From contig CALRMU020000003.1 in the NCBI GenBank assembly GCA_943369295.1, forward strand, positions 558,001 to 622,000: 64,000 nt of DNA, in the 5' to 3' direction. The DNA is from JAKRSE01 sp943369295. Its GTDB lineage: Bacteria > Armatimonadota > Fimbriimonadia > Fimbriimonadales > Fimbriimonadaceae. Under the pieces are notes generated by a model. It was not told the origin of the DNA. It made no database searches and saw nothing but the letters and a program-made list of their open reading frames with translations. The position numbers were made by a program, and so were the translations under genes. Shown here in pieces: positions 15,496 to 25,058 of this stretch. Position 1 is the first letter of the stretch, and each line of letters opens with the position of its first letter.

Positions 15496-16865
15496 GCCGC
15501 AAACTCTTTGGAACCGACGGCATCAGAGGCGTTGCCAACATCAAGCTGACTCCTGAGCTTGCGATGAAGCTTGGAGCAGCAGCCGGCCGATGGCTTGCAA
15601 ATGAAGGTCTTCCTCTCAGAGTGGTTGTTGGCCGAGATTCGCGCAAGTCGGGCACCATGCTCGGCGCGGCCCTGGCCGCAGGGCTCAACTCTGCCGGAGT
15701 CGATGTGACAACTCTGGCCATCTCCCCAACCGGAGCTATCTCATGGGTCGGCAGAACCCAAGGCTTCTCTATGGCCATCGTCATTTCGGCGAGCCATAAC
15801 CCCGCCCCAGACAACGGCATCAAGCTGATTGCCAGCAATGGAGCCAAGGTCTCGGATGAGACTGAGGCTTGGATCGAATCTCAGCTTGAAGAGAGCTTTG
15901 ATCGCCCCACTGGGGGCGCAGTGGGCCAGATTTACTCAGACCGGTCTGCCCTTGAAGGCTACATGTCCTGGCTGGAATCCTTGGTTCCAGAGAGGCTTGA
16001 AGGCATGACAATCGCGGTCGATGCTGCGAACGGAGCCGCCTATGAGCTAGGTCCAGAAATCTTCCGCCGGCTTGGCGCCACGGTCTACTCCACTGGCACG
16101 ACCCCGGATGGAATGAACATCAACGAGGAAGGCGGAGCGACCAAGCCAGAAACGGTTCAGAAGCTCACCATGGAATCCAAGGCCGACCTCGGGATTGCCT
16201 TTGACGGTGATGCCGACCGAGCCGTCTTTAGTGATGATCAAGGCCGGTTGGTTAACGGTGACCGCACCATGGCCATCTGGTCTTCACACTGGCGAGAAAG
16301 GCTTGATCCAAAGGTTGTTGTTGGCACAGTTATGTCCAACATGGGATTTGAAAAGTATCTCACCTCCCAGGGAATTGAGCTTGTTCGAGCCGCAGTTGGC
16401 GACAAGTATGTGAGCCAGGAGCTTTCAAAGCTTGGCGGCAAGGTGGGCGGCGAACAATCCGGCCATATCATCTTCCCTGACCTCGGTCCAACCGGGGATG
16501 GCTTGGTCACTGCTTTAGAACTCGCAAGAGTTTTGAAGCGTGAGGGCAGAACTCTGGCCTCCTTCTATGAAGATTTCGCCAACTGGTCTCAGCTGCTCGT
16601 CAATGTTGAAGTCGGCACAAAAGACGGCTGGGAAACCAACGAACCTCTTCAGTCTGCAATCCAGTCAGCGGCAGCTGCGCTTGAAGGCAGAGGCCGAATC
16701 AATGTGCGGCCCAGCGGCACTCAGCCCATGATTCGCGTCATGGTGGAAGCTGACGATGAAGCCCTGAGAGATCAGGAATCTGAAAAAGTTGTCAGCGCAA
16801 TGCTGGCAGCGCTTGGCGGCAAAATTTACAGTCGGGTGGATTTGACTCATGCTTTGGGCGATTGA
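15492..16865 (+). CDS. glmM: Phosphoglucosamine mutase
   Basis: It converts glucosamine-6-phosphate to glucosamine-1-phosphate on the way to UDP-GlcNAc for peptidoglycan. FGTDGIRGVAN opens the fold, VISASHNPAPDNGIK carries the phosphoserine, FDGDADR binds the metal and RPSGTQPMIRVM near the C-terminus binds the substrate phosphate. At 457 residues it has normal length. The start is GTG, overlapping the grpE stop by 4 bases, so it depends on grpE translation. It overlaps coaX by 17 bases. Confidence 0.93.
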   Translation: MSRKLFGTDGIRGVANIKLTPELAMKLGAAAGRWLANEGLPLRVVVGRDSRKSGTMLGAALAAGLNSAGVDVTTLAISPTGAISWVGRTQGFSMAIVISASHNPAPDNGIKLIASNGAKVSDETEAWIESQLEESFDRPTGGAVGQIYSDRSALEGYMSWLESLVPERLEGMTIAVDAANGAAYELGPEIFRRLGATVYSTGTTPDGMNINEEGGATKPETVQKLTMESKADLGIAFDGDADRAVFSDDQGRLVNGDRTMAIWSSHWRERLDPKVVVGTVMSNMGFEKYLTSQGIELVRAAVGDKYVSQELSKLGGKVGGEQSGHIIFPDLGPTGDGLVTALELARVLKREGRTLASFYEDFANWSQLLVNVEVGTKDGWETNEPLQSAIQSAAAALEGRGRINVRPSGTQPMIRVMVEADDEALRDQESEKVVSAMLAALGGKIYSRVDLTHALGD

Positions 16866-17610
16866 TGTAGGCAACACCCACACCGTTGTGGGAGTCTGGC
16901 GAGAAGATCACTGGCACGCTGTCTGGCGGCTGGAAACTGATCGGCACAAAACCGAGGACGAGCTGGCGATTCTGCTCAAGGGTCTTTGTGACCTTGAGTC
17001 CATTCCCTGGAGCTGCCGCGGAGCTGTCATAGGCAGTGTTGTGCCCAGCGTCACCCCCATCTGGAAAGCCTTTTTCGGTGACCGATTCGGCAAGACTCTC
17101 AAGGTTCTTGAGAGAGGGGACCAGGTCGGTTTGACCGTCAAGTACGACCCTCCGCATGGCGTGGGTGCTGACAGAATTGCAAACGCACTCGGTGGAGCCG
17201 CCCTCTTCCCCGCCCCCCTCATTGTCATCGATTTTGGGACGGCGACAACCTTTGATGTGATCAATGCCACTGGCGACTACATCGGCGGGGCGATCCTGCC
17301 CGGTGTCCTTGTTTCTATGGAAGCCTTGGCCAGCAAGGCGGCTAAGCTGCCTCCTATCGCTCTTCGAAAGCCGGAGAAGGCTATCGGACGCAACACGGTG
17401 GAGTCCCTGGAATCAGGGCTTCTGTGGGGTTCGGCTGGGGCGATCAACGAAGTTGGCAAAAGGATTCGAGAGGAGCTTGGTCAGGATGCCAAGATCATCG
17501 CCACAGGCGGATTGGGGCCAGTCTTCGTGGAACTCTGCCCTGATGTCGAATCTCACTTTCCTAACTTGACTTTGGATGGCTTAAGGATCGCTTTCGATCG
17601 TCTTCCGTAG
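16849..17610 (+). CDS. coaX: Type III pantothenate kinase
   Basis: CoaX phosphorylates pantothenate in the first step of coenzyme A synthesis. It is an ASKHA-fold protein: IDVGNTHT (residues 5-12) binds phosphate, GVGADRIANALG holds the catalytic aspartate and VIDFGTATTFD is the third motif. ATGGLGPVF near the end completes the nucleotide site. The 253-residue length is normal. It starts inside the glmM end and ends the grpE-glmM-coaX operon. Confidence 0.92.
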   Translation: MLWAIDVGNTHTVVGVWREDHWHAVWRLETDRHKTEDELAILLKGLCDLESIPWSCRGAVIGSVVPSVTPIWKAFFGDRFGKTLKVLERGDQVGLTVKYDPPHGVGADRIANALGGAALFPAPLIVIDFGTATTFDVINATGDYIGGAILPGVLVSMEALASKAAKLPPIALRKPEKAIGRNTVESLESGLLWGSAGAINEVGKRIREELGQDAKIIATGGLGPVFVELCPDVESHFPNLTLDGLRIAFDRLP

Positions 17611-17800
17611 GGTTGGGGGACCTAGCTTTCCTAAGTTTGGGTGGCCTGCTCGACCAGCTTGCTGTCAAGCAGGATACCGGTTGCCCCAGTTCATTGCAGA
17701 ACCAAGCGTCATCCTCCTCTGCCGATCGTTCCCCGAAGGCGGAAGCGGCCACCCAACAAATATAACTGGAGGTACGGACCGAGACACTCGGTTCTTCGCT

Positions 17801-17836
17801 CCGGGGCTGCCCTGCGGGCCATCCCCGGTCACCCTT
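17801..17836 (+). repeat. REP-like hairpin, family A
   Basis: CCGGGGCTGC, a short spacer, then GGGCCATCCCCGGTCACCC. This is the cleanest plus-strand copy. Confidence 0.75.
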
Positions 17837-17867
17837 GTGAGGTTTGGGGTCTGCTTCTTTGGCTGAA

Positions 17868-17912
17868 GTTCCCGACCTTCCCTCGCAAGCTCGGGCCAGA
17901 TCGGGGCACCAA
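17868..17912 (+). repeat. Diverged family B hairpin
   Basis: TTCCCGACCTTCCCTCGCAAG and GGCCAGATCGGGGCACC keep the layout of the 55970-56011 copy, but the stem is now CCCGA/TCGGG instead of CACGA/TCGTG, a paired change. Confidence 0.6.
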
Positions 17913-18129
17913 GGGATTTACGACTGAGAATAGTGGCCTGCTCGACCCGCCTGTTGCCGAGCAGGATGGTGGTGACCTCCATTTCAGCACGCCAATCGCT
18001 ATCCTCCTCTGCCGCTCGTGCCTCGCGGACAGAAGAGGCCACCCAGACTTCTCGTGATTGGGGAGAAGAAGATCACCTCTGCTCGTTTACAAAGGCCAGG
18101 TCGGCAGTCTGCAATCCTAGACCCAAGAT

Positions 18130-18865
18130 GCGGTTTTCGGCCGAGCCGCAGGCGAAGGGTCGAAAACCGCCATATAAATGAAAGCCCCTCCCGACGGTTT
18201 CGGGAGGGGGTGGGGTGGGCTCCGCAATAACAAGGCAGACAACAAAAACTCCTTTCACCACGCGCTATCCACCTCTGCTGCTCGTACCTCGCAGACAGAA
18301 GAGGCCACCCAGACTCCTAGATCAATCCTGCTGCTGACAGCCGCTTCTAGTCAGCTGCGATGTTCGAACCAGAATTCCACACTCCGAAACCAAAAAGCGG
18401 TTTTCGACCGAGCCGTAGGCGAAGGGTCGAAATCCGCCAAAAGATAAAAAGCCCCTCCCGACGGTTTCGGGAGGGGTTGGGGTGGGCTCCGCATTAACAC
18501 GGCAGACAACAAAGCCTCCTTTCACCACGCGCTATCCACCTCTGCTGCTCGTGCCTCGCAGGCAGAAGAGGCCCCCCTAACTCCCTCGCGGATAGGGCAG
18601 AAGAAAATCACCACCAGAGGATTACGAAGTTCAGGTCGGCAAATCCCAAGCACCAGCCCAAAAGCGGTTTTAGACCGAGCCGCAGGCGAATGGTCGAAAA
18701 CCGCCATATAAATGAAAGCCCCTCCCGACGGTTTCGGGAGGGGTTGGGGTGGGCTCCGCAATATCAAGGCAGACAACAAAAACTCCTTTCAGCACACCAC
18801 GCTCTATCCTCCTCGGCTGCTCGTGCCTCGCAGGCAGAAGAGGCCCCCCTAACCTTAAACAAAGA
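18130..18865 (+). repeat. 267-bp tandem array, family C, about 2.7 copies
   Basis: Units begin at 18130, 18397 and 18664, exactly 267 bp apart; the third is cut short near 18850. Each holds three hairpins: GCGGTTTTCG with CGAAAACCGC; CCCCTCCCG with CGGGAGGGG; and a stem of CCTCTGCTGC type with GCAGAAGAGG. The region between hairpins differs more than the stems do. On the minus strand the second hairpin of unit 2 is followed by TTTTT and could act as a terminator. Confidence 0.85.
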
Positions 18866-18880
18866 TAAGCAAAACAAAAC

Positions 18881-18913
18881 TAGCCTGACTCCCCAAACTG
18901 GGGAGCCAGGCTA
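18881..18913 (-). terminator. Terminator of the tricorn-type protease gene
   Basis: TAGCCTG + CTCCCC pairs with GGGGAG + CAGGCTA around one mismatch and a 5-nt loop. On the minus strand it is followed by GTTTTGTTTTG. Confidence 0.85.
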
Positions 18914-18934
18914 ACAGAACTCAAGCAGGCGAGC

Positions 18935-21900
18935 CTACTTCTTGATCTTGCTCATCAAGACCTCAATGGCCTTGTCAAGCTGAGGATCTACGCCCCTCAG
19001 ATAGTCTTCTGCCTTCCAGTCGATCTTAACGTCGGGCTGGACGCCGTTGTTCTCAGTGTTCTCGCCATTCAAGCGGAACCAAGCCCAAGCAGGCATTCGA
19101 GCCGATGTGCCATCGAGCAGAGGCAGGCCGTAGGTGCCAATCACGTAGCCAGGAGTGGGCATGCCGACCAGAGTGGCGAAGCCGCGTGACTTCATGCCGC
19201 CCGGGTAGAGCTCAGCATCGCTGAAGGAAGTCTCACTGATCATGACAACCAGCTTCAGATCGTCGCTGAAGGATCGATCGGGAGAGGTCTCCACCGGGGC
19301 ATCTCTCAACTGTGTGAAGCCATGAGGACGTCGCTCAATCAGGTCAATCAGAGATTCGCTGATGTTGCCGCCGCCGTTGTTCCTCACGTCAATGATCGCG
19401 CCCTTGCGGCCCTGAATCAGTTCCCAAGCTTCATAGTTGAAGTTCCTCAACTGAGCGCCGCCCATTCCCGGAATCTCCAGGTAGGTCAGAGCTCCGCCAG
19501 ACTTCTCTTCAACATACTTTCGCCTTTCGTCGATTCTGTTCCTGTAGAGAAGGTTCCTCCACTCGCCAACGTTAAGAGCCTTGATTCGGACGGTGCGGGC
19601 ACCAGCCTTCGTTGGAGCGCTGTTGACCAAGAGGGTCACGTCTCGGCCCTGCTGACCAGCCAGAACATCACGCCACAGATTCTCGGTAAGGGTCACATCC
19701 TTGCCGTTGATGGCCAAGATGAATTCGCCCTTGCCGATTCTTGTCTGCCTGAATGAGCCAGGGGTTCGTGCAGGCACATCCTCAACTTTGATTCCCTGGC
19801 CTCGCCAAGAATAGTCAAAAGTGAGTCCAAGATGACCGACTTGAACTGGGGCAACTCCTCCACCGGCTGGTCCAACTTCCGCGTGGCTTGCTTCAAGCTC
19901 GCCCACCATCTGATTCAAAACCGTGGCGAACTCGTTTCTGTGGGCGACTGAATCCAGCAGTGGCTCATAGCGCTTGCGAATGGCAAGCCAATCGCGGCCA
20001 TGGAAGTTAGGATCGTAGAAGGTTCGGTTGTATTCGCGCCAGAACTGGGCGAAGGCTGCCGACCTTTCGGCTCTGATGTCTCGAGTTCTTTCCGCTCGCA
20101 GACCAACCGAGGCGACTGGATAATTTTGTCCCCTAAGGTTCAAAACTCCAGGAAGACCATCTCGGACGAGGGCGATTCTGTTTCCATCCAGGCTGAAGCT
20201 GTATGAGGTGACGGCACCGCCTGAGGTGATAGGACGGGCATTCTGACCGTCGTAATCAATGACCCAAATCTGGCCTCCACGCCAAAAGATGAGACGACCA
20301 GTTTCTACATCAGACCGCAGGCCAGATGCTCCGCCAGCGTTGAAAAGTCGAACTCTGGTGTGAATCTGATCAAGATCAATCTCAACCTTAGGGGTCTCCT
20401 TTGGCTTCTCGTACTTCAAGTCCTGATCGTCAGTTCTTGCCGCTTCCGCCGTCAAGGGCACAGCAAAGATTCCGCTGGGTCCGCCTCGGTCTGCTGAGAA
20501 GTAAAGGTACTTGCCGTCAGCCGAAAATGCAGGAGCTTCGTGAGATCCGGCCAGACGAGTGACGTTGGTATGCACCTTGGTCGTCGTGTCGTAGAGGTAG
20601 ATGTTAACGCTGGTGGTGGGCTTTCTTAAGCAGTAAGCCACCCATCGTCCATCTGGGGACCAAGCAAAGGTGGTGTCGCTCTCGAACCTCATGGGGCGAA
20701 CGAGATCGAAGATCTTCTCGGGGGCTCCGCCCTCGACAGCGACCTTGTAGAGTCCGCCGCCTTCGCCTGCCATCCAGAAGCTCACGTGCTTCTTGTCTGG
20801 AGTCAAGGTGAGGTTCAGCACGTCACGATCCTTCATCGTGATGGCAGTCACCTTCTTGTCTTCCAAGTTCATGCGGTAGAGCCGCAGAGCGCCATCTCTA
20901 TCACTGATAAAGAAGACTCCCTTGCCATCCGGGGTTGGCAGAGGCTCGCCGTCCAGTCCAGCCCAGGTGGTTAGCTGGGTGGCGTCTCTCGCGTTCGGTC
21001 TGCTTCCCTGCTCAACTGGCAGGCTCCACAGATCGTTGGCCGCATTGATGATCAGTGTCTTGTTGTCCAGAGTCAGACTGGCTTCAGCGACTCCTTCCGT
21101 CAAAACTTGGAATTCTTCATTGTTGACTCTGTCGTCAACCGTCGCAGTGATCTTGACCTGCTTGGCATTGCCGCCAGAAGACATGGTGAAAACTTCTCCA
21201 TCCTTCTCATAAGCCATCACGTCGGCTGTTCTTGCAGCGGCCAAGTAACGTACAGAGCCACCGACCAGATTGGTCAAGCGTCTTTCTCGACCATTGTCAT
21301 CAAGGAGGTAGACGTTGGGGGTCCGCTTTTCATTATCAGTGACGCGGCCGATGCTCCTGCCCATAGGAGAAGAGCTGGGAGTCACTTCTGTGGCGGTCAC
21401 TGTGGCGATCTGACCACTGGCCGTGTACTGAGCCCAAATGTGCTGGAATCCTGTGTTCCTAAAGCTCTTTCGCTCGCCGGAACTCAAATCCATCTTGACA
21501 AGTTGGAGTGCAGCAGAACCTTCATATCTTGGCCGCGCGGCAGGAAAGCCATAGCGGGTGTAAAGAAGCTCTTTGCCGTCTGGGCTCACAACCGGGTTTC
21601 CAATCGTTCTGTGGTCTCTAACCAGAAGTCTGAGATCCAAAGTTCGGATATCCACTGAGTAGATTCCGTTCTCCATTCCTTCTCGGTTCGAGCTGAACAC
21701 AAGCCGCTTAGAATCAGGGGTCCAGCCGCCTAAAGATTCACCGGCTGGATTGTAGGTGATTCTTGTCGCTGTTCCACCCTGCACTGGCACGACAAAAAGA
21801 TCAGTGGAACCAAAGCGATTGCTGGTGAAAGCGATCCAGGTTCCGTCGGGTGAAAAGACGGGATTATCCTCTAGCTCAACGTGGCTGGTGAGCTGTTGGG

Positions 21901-22087
21901 CAGGTCCGCCACTGGCTGGCGCGGTCCATAAATCGCCCCGCCAAGAAAAGGCCAGACGCGTTCCGTCTGGACTGAGGGCCAAAGATCTTGCTCCGAAAAC
22001 GACCTTGGGTTCTGGGTCTGTCACCTGGCTCCAGGCTGTCGTGGTGCAGACAGCGGCAAGGGCCAGGAGCAGCATTCGACGCTCCAT
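18935..22087 (-). CDS. Tricorn-type S41 serine protease
   Basis: This 1050-residue exported protein begins with a signal peptide (MERRMLLLALAAVCTTTAWS). Residues about 25-620 hold two sets of beta-propeller blades of the TolB/PD40 type, with repeated SPDG motifs (LSPDGTRLAFSW, FSPDGTWIAFTS, WSPDGRWVAYCL). A PDZ domain and an S41 catalytic core follow. Candidate catalytic residues are the His of EASHAEV (near 750), Ser956-Asp957 in TSFSDAE and Glu1012 in ENTENNGVQPD. Tricorn degrades peptides made by the proteasome; here the signal peptide implies a periplasmic role. A terminator follows its stop. Confidence 0.85.
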   Translation of the reverse strand: MERRMLLLALAAVCTTTAWSQVTDPEPKVVFGARSLALSPDGTRLAFSWRGDLWTAPASGGPAQQLTSHVELEDNPVFSPDGTWIAFTSNRFGSTDLFVVPVQGGTATRITYNPAGESLGGWTPDSKRLVFSSNREGMENGIYSVDIRTLDLRLLVRDHRTIGNPVVSPDGKELLYTRYGFPAARPRYEGSAALQLVKMDLSSGERKSFRNTGFQHIWAQYTASGQIATVTATEVTPSSSPMGRSIGRVTDNEKRTPNVYLLDDNGRERRLTNLVGGSVRYLAAARTADVMAYEKDGEVFTMSSGGNAKQVKITATVDDRVNNEEFQVLTEGVAEASLTLDNKTLIINAANDLWSLPVEQGSRPNARDATQLTTWAGLDGEPLPTPDGKGVFFISDRDGALRLYRMNLEDKKVTAITMKDRDVLNLTLTPDKKHVSFWMAGEGGGLYKVAVEGGAPEKIFDLVRPMRFESDTTFAWSPDGRWVAYCLRKPTTSVNIYLYDTTTKVHTNVTRLAGSHEAPAFSADGKYLYFSADRGGPSGIFAVPLTAEAARTDDQDLKYEKPKETPKVEIDLDQIHTRVRLFNAGGASGLRSDVETGRLIFWRGGQIWVIDYDGQNARPITSGGAVTSYSFSLDGNRIALVRDGLPGVLNLRGQNYPVASVGLRAERTRDIRAERSAAFAQFWREYNRTFYDPNFHGRDWLAIRKRYEPLLDSVAHRNEFATVLNQMVGELEASHAEVGPAGGGVAPVQVGHLGLTFDYSWRGQGIKVEDVPARTPGSFRQTRIGKGEFILAINGKDVTLTENLWRDVLAGQQGRDVTLLVNSAPTKAGARTVRIKALNVGEWRNLLYRNRIDERRKYVEEKSGGALTYLEIPGMGGAQLRNFNYEAWELIQGRKGAIIDVRNNGGGNISESLIDLIERRPHGFTQLRDAPVETSPDRSFSDDLKLVVMISETSFSDAELYPGGMKSRGFATLVGMPTPGYVIGTYGLPLLDGTSARMPAWAWFRLNGENTENNGVQPDVKIDWKAEDYLRGVDPQLDKAIEVLMSKIKK

Positions 22088-22093
22088 GCAAAT

Positions 22094-22099
22094 AAACTA
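22094..22099 (-). promoter_or_regulatory. -10-type box of the protease gene
   Basis: TAGTTT on the minus strand ends 6 nt before the ATG at 22087; no ribosome binding site between. Confidence 0.45.
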
Positions 22100-22266
22100 C
22101 CTGAAGCGAGCCTATTCCGTCTCATAAAGACTTCTGTACATCGACTAATACAGACTTTAAAAAGCAAGCCTCTCAAAGCCCAAAACCTACAGATTCCGCA
22201 AGGCCCTAACAGGCTTTGACTTCGAAAGGTTGTGGGCCTTAACTCAAATCACCTTTAAACCCTCGC

Positions 22267-22272
22267 TATACT
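22267..22272 (+). promoter_or_regulatory. -10-type box of the aldolase-hisS operon
   Basis: TATACT ends 10 nt before the ATG at 22283. The gap back to the divergent protease gene is 195 bp and holds no other recognised feature. Confidence 0.45.
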
Positions 22273-22282
22273 CCAGCCTGAA

Positions 22283-22927
22283 ATGTCCAGGGCGTCCGAA
22301 CTAAAAAAGCAGATTTGCGAGGTGGGAAGGACGCTCTACAGCCGCGGCTTGATCGGAGGCTGTGAGGGCAACATTTCCTGCCGTCTCGAACCTGGCCAGC
22401 TGCTCTGCACGCCATCTGGACTCTGCAAAGGCGAGATGACGCCGGAGCAGATAGTCACCATCGATCTTGAGGGCCGCCTGCTTGAGGGCAAAGGCAAGCC
22501 TTCCAGCGAGATCAGAATTCACCTCCTCAGCTACAGAGAAAGGCCAGACTGTGAGGCTGTTGTTCACGCTCATCCCCCAACTGCCACCGGCCTGACCTTG
22601 GCCGGAAAAACCATTCCGGATGATGTGATGCCCGAAGCTGGCTACATCCTCGGACCAGTCGCTTTGTGTGAGTTTGGGATGCCAGGAACGGACGAACTCC
22701 CCGCGACCATTCTTCCCTTCATTCACAATCATAAAACCTTTCTGCTTAGCCACCATGGCGCTCTCAGCTTGGGCTCATCTTTGATTGATGCCTGCCACAG
22801 AATGGAGAGCCTTGAACAGGTGGCCAAAGCCCTTTTAACAGCGCACCTTTTTGGCGGAGCCAAGAGCCTGCCGGAGAATGCCCTAAGAGTGATGAAAGAG
22901 AAAGCCCTGCATGGGAGATTAACGTGA
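22283..22927 (+). CDS. Class II aldolase/adducin family protein
   Basis: A 214-residue zinc-dependent class II aldolase of the L-fuculose-1-phosphate aldolase / ribulose-phosphate epimerase / MtnB superfamily. GCEGNISCRL and LCTPSGLCKGEMTPE bind the phosphate; AVVHAHPPTATG gives the zinc HxH; LLSHHGALSLG gives the further histidine. Substrate cannot be fixed from sequence: fuculose-phosphate aldolase-like activity is the simplest reading. An alpha-L-fucosidase is encoded at 26980, but linkage is only suggestive. It overlaps hisS by 4 bases. Confidence 0.8.
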   Translation: MSRASELKKQICEVGRTLYSRGLIGGCEGNISCRLEPGQLLCTPSGLCKGEMTPEQIVTIDLEGRLLEGKGKPSSEIRIHLLSYRERPDCEAVVHAHPPTATGLTLAGKTIPDDVMPEAGYILGPVALCEFGMPGTDELPATILPFIHNHKTFLLSHHGALSLGSSLIDACHRMESLEQVAKALLTAHLFGGAKSLPENALRVMKEKALHGRLT

Positions 22928-24189
22928 GCAAAGAGAAATACAGCGCACCTCGTGGAACCAGCGATCAACTGCCCGACCAGATTGGTCTGTGGCAGCATGT
23001 CCAAAGAGTTTTCCAGGAAGAAGCTGAGCTGCATGGATACCGCGAGATTCGAACCCCCATGTTCGAAGAAACGGCTCTGTTCGAACGAACAAGCGGCGAC
23101 ACAAGCGAAGTTGTCACCAAGCAGATGTACACCTTTTTGGACAAGGGTGGGCGATCTATCACTCTGCGTCCAGAAGGCACCGCTCCTGTTATGAGAGCAG
23201 TGATCGAAAACCGTCTCCTGCCCGGAAGCGGTCAGCTCAGGCTCTGGTACTTCATTCAGAACTTCCGCTACGAAAGGCCCCAAGCGGGAAGAATGCGTCA
23301 GCACCACCAGCTCGGCCTCGAATTGATCGGAGGCGCAGGCCCGGGAGCCGACGCCGAAGTTATTGAGGTCGTCTGCCGAATCCTAGAGCGTCTTGGCTTG
23401 GGTGAGAACAGAGTTCTACTCAACTCGATTGGCCGAGCAGAAACTCGAGAAAGGTTTAGAGAAGCTCTTCTGGGCTATCTTGGCCTCTGGCTGACCGACC
23501 TTGAGCCGGAAGAAAGAGCCAAGGTTGAGAAGAACCCTCTTCGACTTTTCGACTCTAAAGACCCCAAGGTTCAGGCTCTGATGGAAGGGGCGCCTTTGGT
23601 GACAGAACACCTTGAAGATGCCTCGAAGCAGCACAGGGATGACCTTATCGCGATTCTTAATGAAGCGGGAGTCAACTATGTTCTTGATCCTCGCCTTGTT
23701 CGAGGACTGGATTACTACACTGACACTGTCTTTGAGGTCCAATCCACCAAGATCGGAGCTCAGTCCAGTCTCTGCGGCGGAGGAAGGTACGACAAGCTGA
23801 TCAGCGAAATCGGCGGACCAGATACCCCCAGCGTCGGCTTCGGAATGGGAGTTGAAAGGCTTCTGCTGGCCCTCAAAGAGAGCGAGGCTGACCTGCCGAG
23901 CCCGACTGCTCCTCTGGTTGTGGCCTGTCAGTCACCGGACTATGCTCCTCAGGTTAGGGCCTTGGCTCGAGAGCTAAGAGCGGCTGGCAGAATCGTCGTG
24001 CTCGACTCTGACATGAGAGGAATGAAGCAGCAGATCAAGCAGGCAGATAGGCTTGCCGCTGAATATGTGCTGATCCTTGGCGAATCGGAGATTGCAGACG
24101 GAACGGTCTCCATCAAAAACCTTTCAACTGCAGCACAGGAAACCCTGCCGCGTGAAGAGGCTTTGAAGCGTCTAACACTAGAGCAATGA
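22924..24189 (+). CDS. hisS: Histidyl-tRNA synthetase
   Basis: It charges tRNA-His. The class II core shows GTSDQLP, RTPMFEETALFERTSGDTSEVV (motif 1), TLRPEGTAPVMRAVIE, the motif 2 region WYFIQNFRYERPQAGRMRQHHQ, the HisA loop LVRGLDYYTDTVFE and motif 3 VGFGMGVERLLLAL. The anticodon-binding domain follows to residue 421. Start is GTG, overlapping the aldolase stop by 4 bases. The end overlaps the next gene by 4 bases. Confidence 0.95.
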   Translation: MSKEKYSAPRGTSDQLPDQIGLWQHVQRVFQEEAELHGYREIRTPMFEETALFERTSGDTSEVVTKQMYTFLDKGGRSITLRPEGTAPVMRAVIENRLLPGSGQLRLWYFIQNFRYERPQAGRMRQHHQLGLELIGGAGPGADAEVIEVVCRILERLGLGENRVLLNSIGRAETRERFREALLGYLGLWLTDLEPEERAKVEKNPLRLFDSKDPKVQALMEGAPLVTEHLEDASKQHRDDLIAILNEAGVNYVLDPRLVRGLDYYTDTVFEVQSTKIGAQSSLCGGGRYDKLISEIGGPDTPSVGFGMGVERLLLALKESEADLPSPTAPLVVACQSPDYAPQVRALARELRAAGRIVVLDSDMRGMKQQIKQADRLAAEYVLILGESEIADGTVSIKNLSTAAQETLPREEALKRLTLEQ

Positions 24190-25058
24190 GATTCGGCGTG
24201 ACTCTGGCAGCCTTGGCTGTGGCATCAGTTGGCCTTGCCCAGCTGCCAGATGTGGCCGTCTTCACCGATCTTCGCCCGACGCTAAGCCTGCGCGACAAGG
24301 AAGAAATCGTCGTTCGCTGGCTTGACCCGGAGGGTCGGCCCTCAATTGTCGGAATCCGCTTTGCTCTAGAGAATGGAGCCAGAATCAAGGTCACTCAGAG
24401 AATGCAGAGAGTTCCTGGCGACCCCGATCAGCTGGATGAAGCCTGGGTCAGTGTCAACGACGAATGGCTTCTGGGCAAGCAGTACGTTCCCTTCGGACTC
24501 CGATCGCTCTATCGCGAGTCAGTTCCGGCTATCTCGTTCAACACCCAGCTGGTTTTCGATGGCATTCCCGCCGAAGCCGCCATCTTTGATGCCGGAGTGG
24601 CACGCCCCAGAGGATTTTCAGTCCGAGTTGGTCGACCGCAGTTAGGTGTTAGTGTTGCTGCAGGCGACCATTTAGCCGTCCAAGGCACCAGCCTGCTCCC
24701 CTTTCGCAGCCCAGGACAGGCAGAATCAAAAGGCGGTGGCTGGAGGCTAGCTTACGGAATCGATTCGACGATCAACTTTGCCACCTTTAAGCTTGAGGCA
24801 GAACATTTAGTTTTGCGGACAGCTCAGGCGCCTACAGCAGGCGATCGAAGCTACAGTCAGGTCCGAGCCTACTTCCCTCTCCCGGCTCTCCCTTACAGCC
24901 TCGAAGCGATCTATAGCCACGATTGGACAAGGAAGGATGGGGTCCTAGGGGCTGCAACCACAATCCCGATTGACCTTAAGACATCAATAAGGCCCTTGAT
25001 TCGTTTTGACAAGCACGGCTTTAGAGAAGCAGCTCTGACCTTGAGGATTAAGCTTTGA
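24186..25058 (+). CDS. Secreted beta-rich protein, porin-like
   Basis: A signal peptide (MRFGVTLAALAVASVGLAQ) precedes about 270 residues of alternating beta-strand pattern. The middle (LYRESVPAISFNTQLVFDG) and the late strands YSLEAIYSHDWTRK and EAALTLRIKL, with an aromatic/hydrophobic final residue, resemble a small outer-membrane barrel. No named family recognised. It begins with ATGA overlapping the hisS stop. Confidence 0.6.
   Translation: MRFGVTLAALAVASVGLAQLPDVAVFTDLRPTLSLRDKEEIVVRWLDPEGRPSIVGIRFALENGARIKVTQRMQRVPGDPDQLDEAWVSVNDEWLLGKQYVPFGLRSLYRESVPAISFNTQLVFDGIPAEAAIFDAGVARPRGFSVRVGRPQLGVSVAAGDHLAVQGTSLLPFRSPGQAESKGGGWRLAYGIDSTINFATFKLEAEHLVLRTAQAPTAGDRSYSQVRAYFPLPALPYSLEAIYSHDWTRKDGVLGAATTIPIDLKTSIRPLIRFDKHGFREAALTLRIKL

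Larger units (their letters stand above)
17640..18129 (+). repeat. Two diverged direct repeat copies, period about 290 bp
   Basis: GTGGCCTGCTCGACC recurs at 17641 and 17933, and ATCCTCCTCTGCCG at 17711 and 18001 (spacings 292 and 290). The second motif, ending in GAGGCCACCCA, also ends each unit of the 267-bp array next to it, so both arrays share a module. Confidence 0.7.
17611..18934. other. 1.3-kb convergent gap made of repeats
   Basis: No gene is supported here. The gap lies between the ends of coaX and the leftward protease gene. It holds two old copies of a 290-bp unit (17640-18129), single family A and B hairpins, a 267-bp tandem array (18130-18865) and the protease terminator. Open frames in it are by-products of the repeats. 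Confidence 0.8.

Noticed and set aside
17641..18914. Many open frames in the repeat hub, some with proline-rich peptides
   Set aside because: Their boundaries follow the 267-bp units and each copy gives the same peptide; no ribosome binding site or domain.
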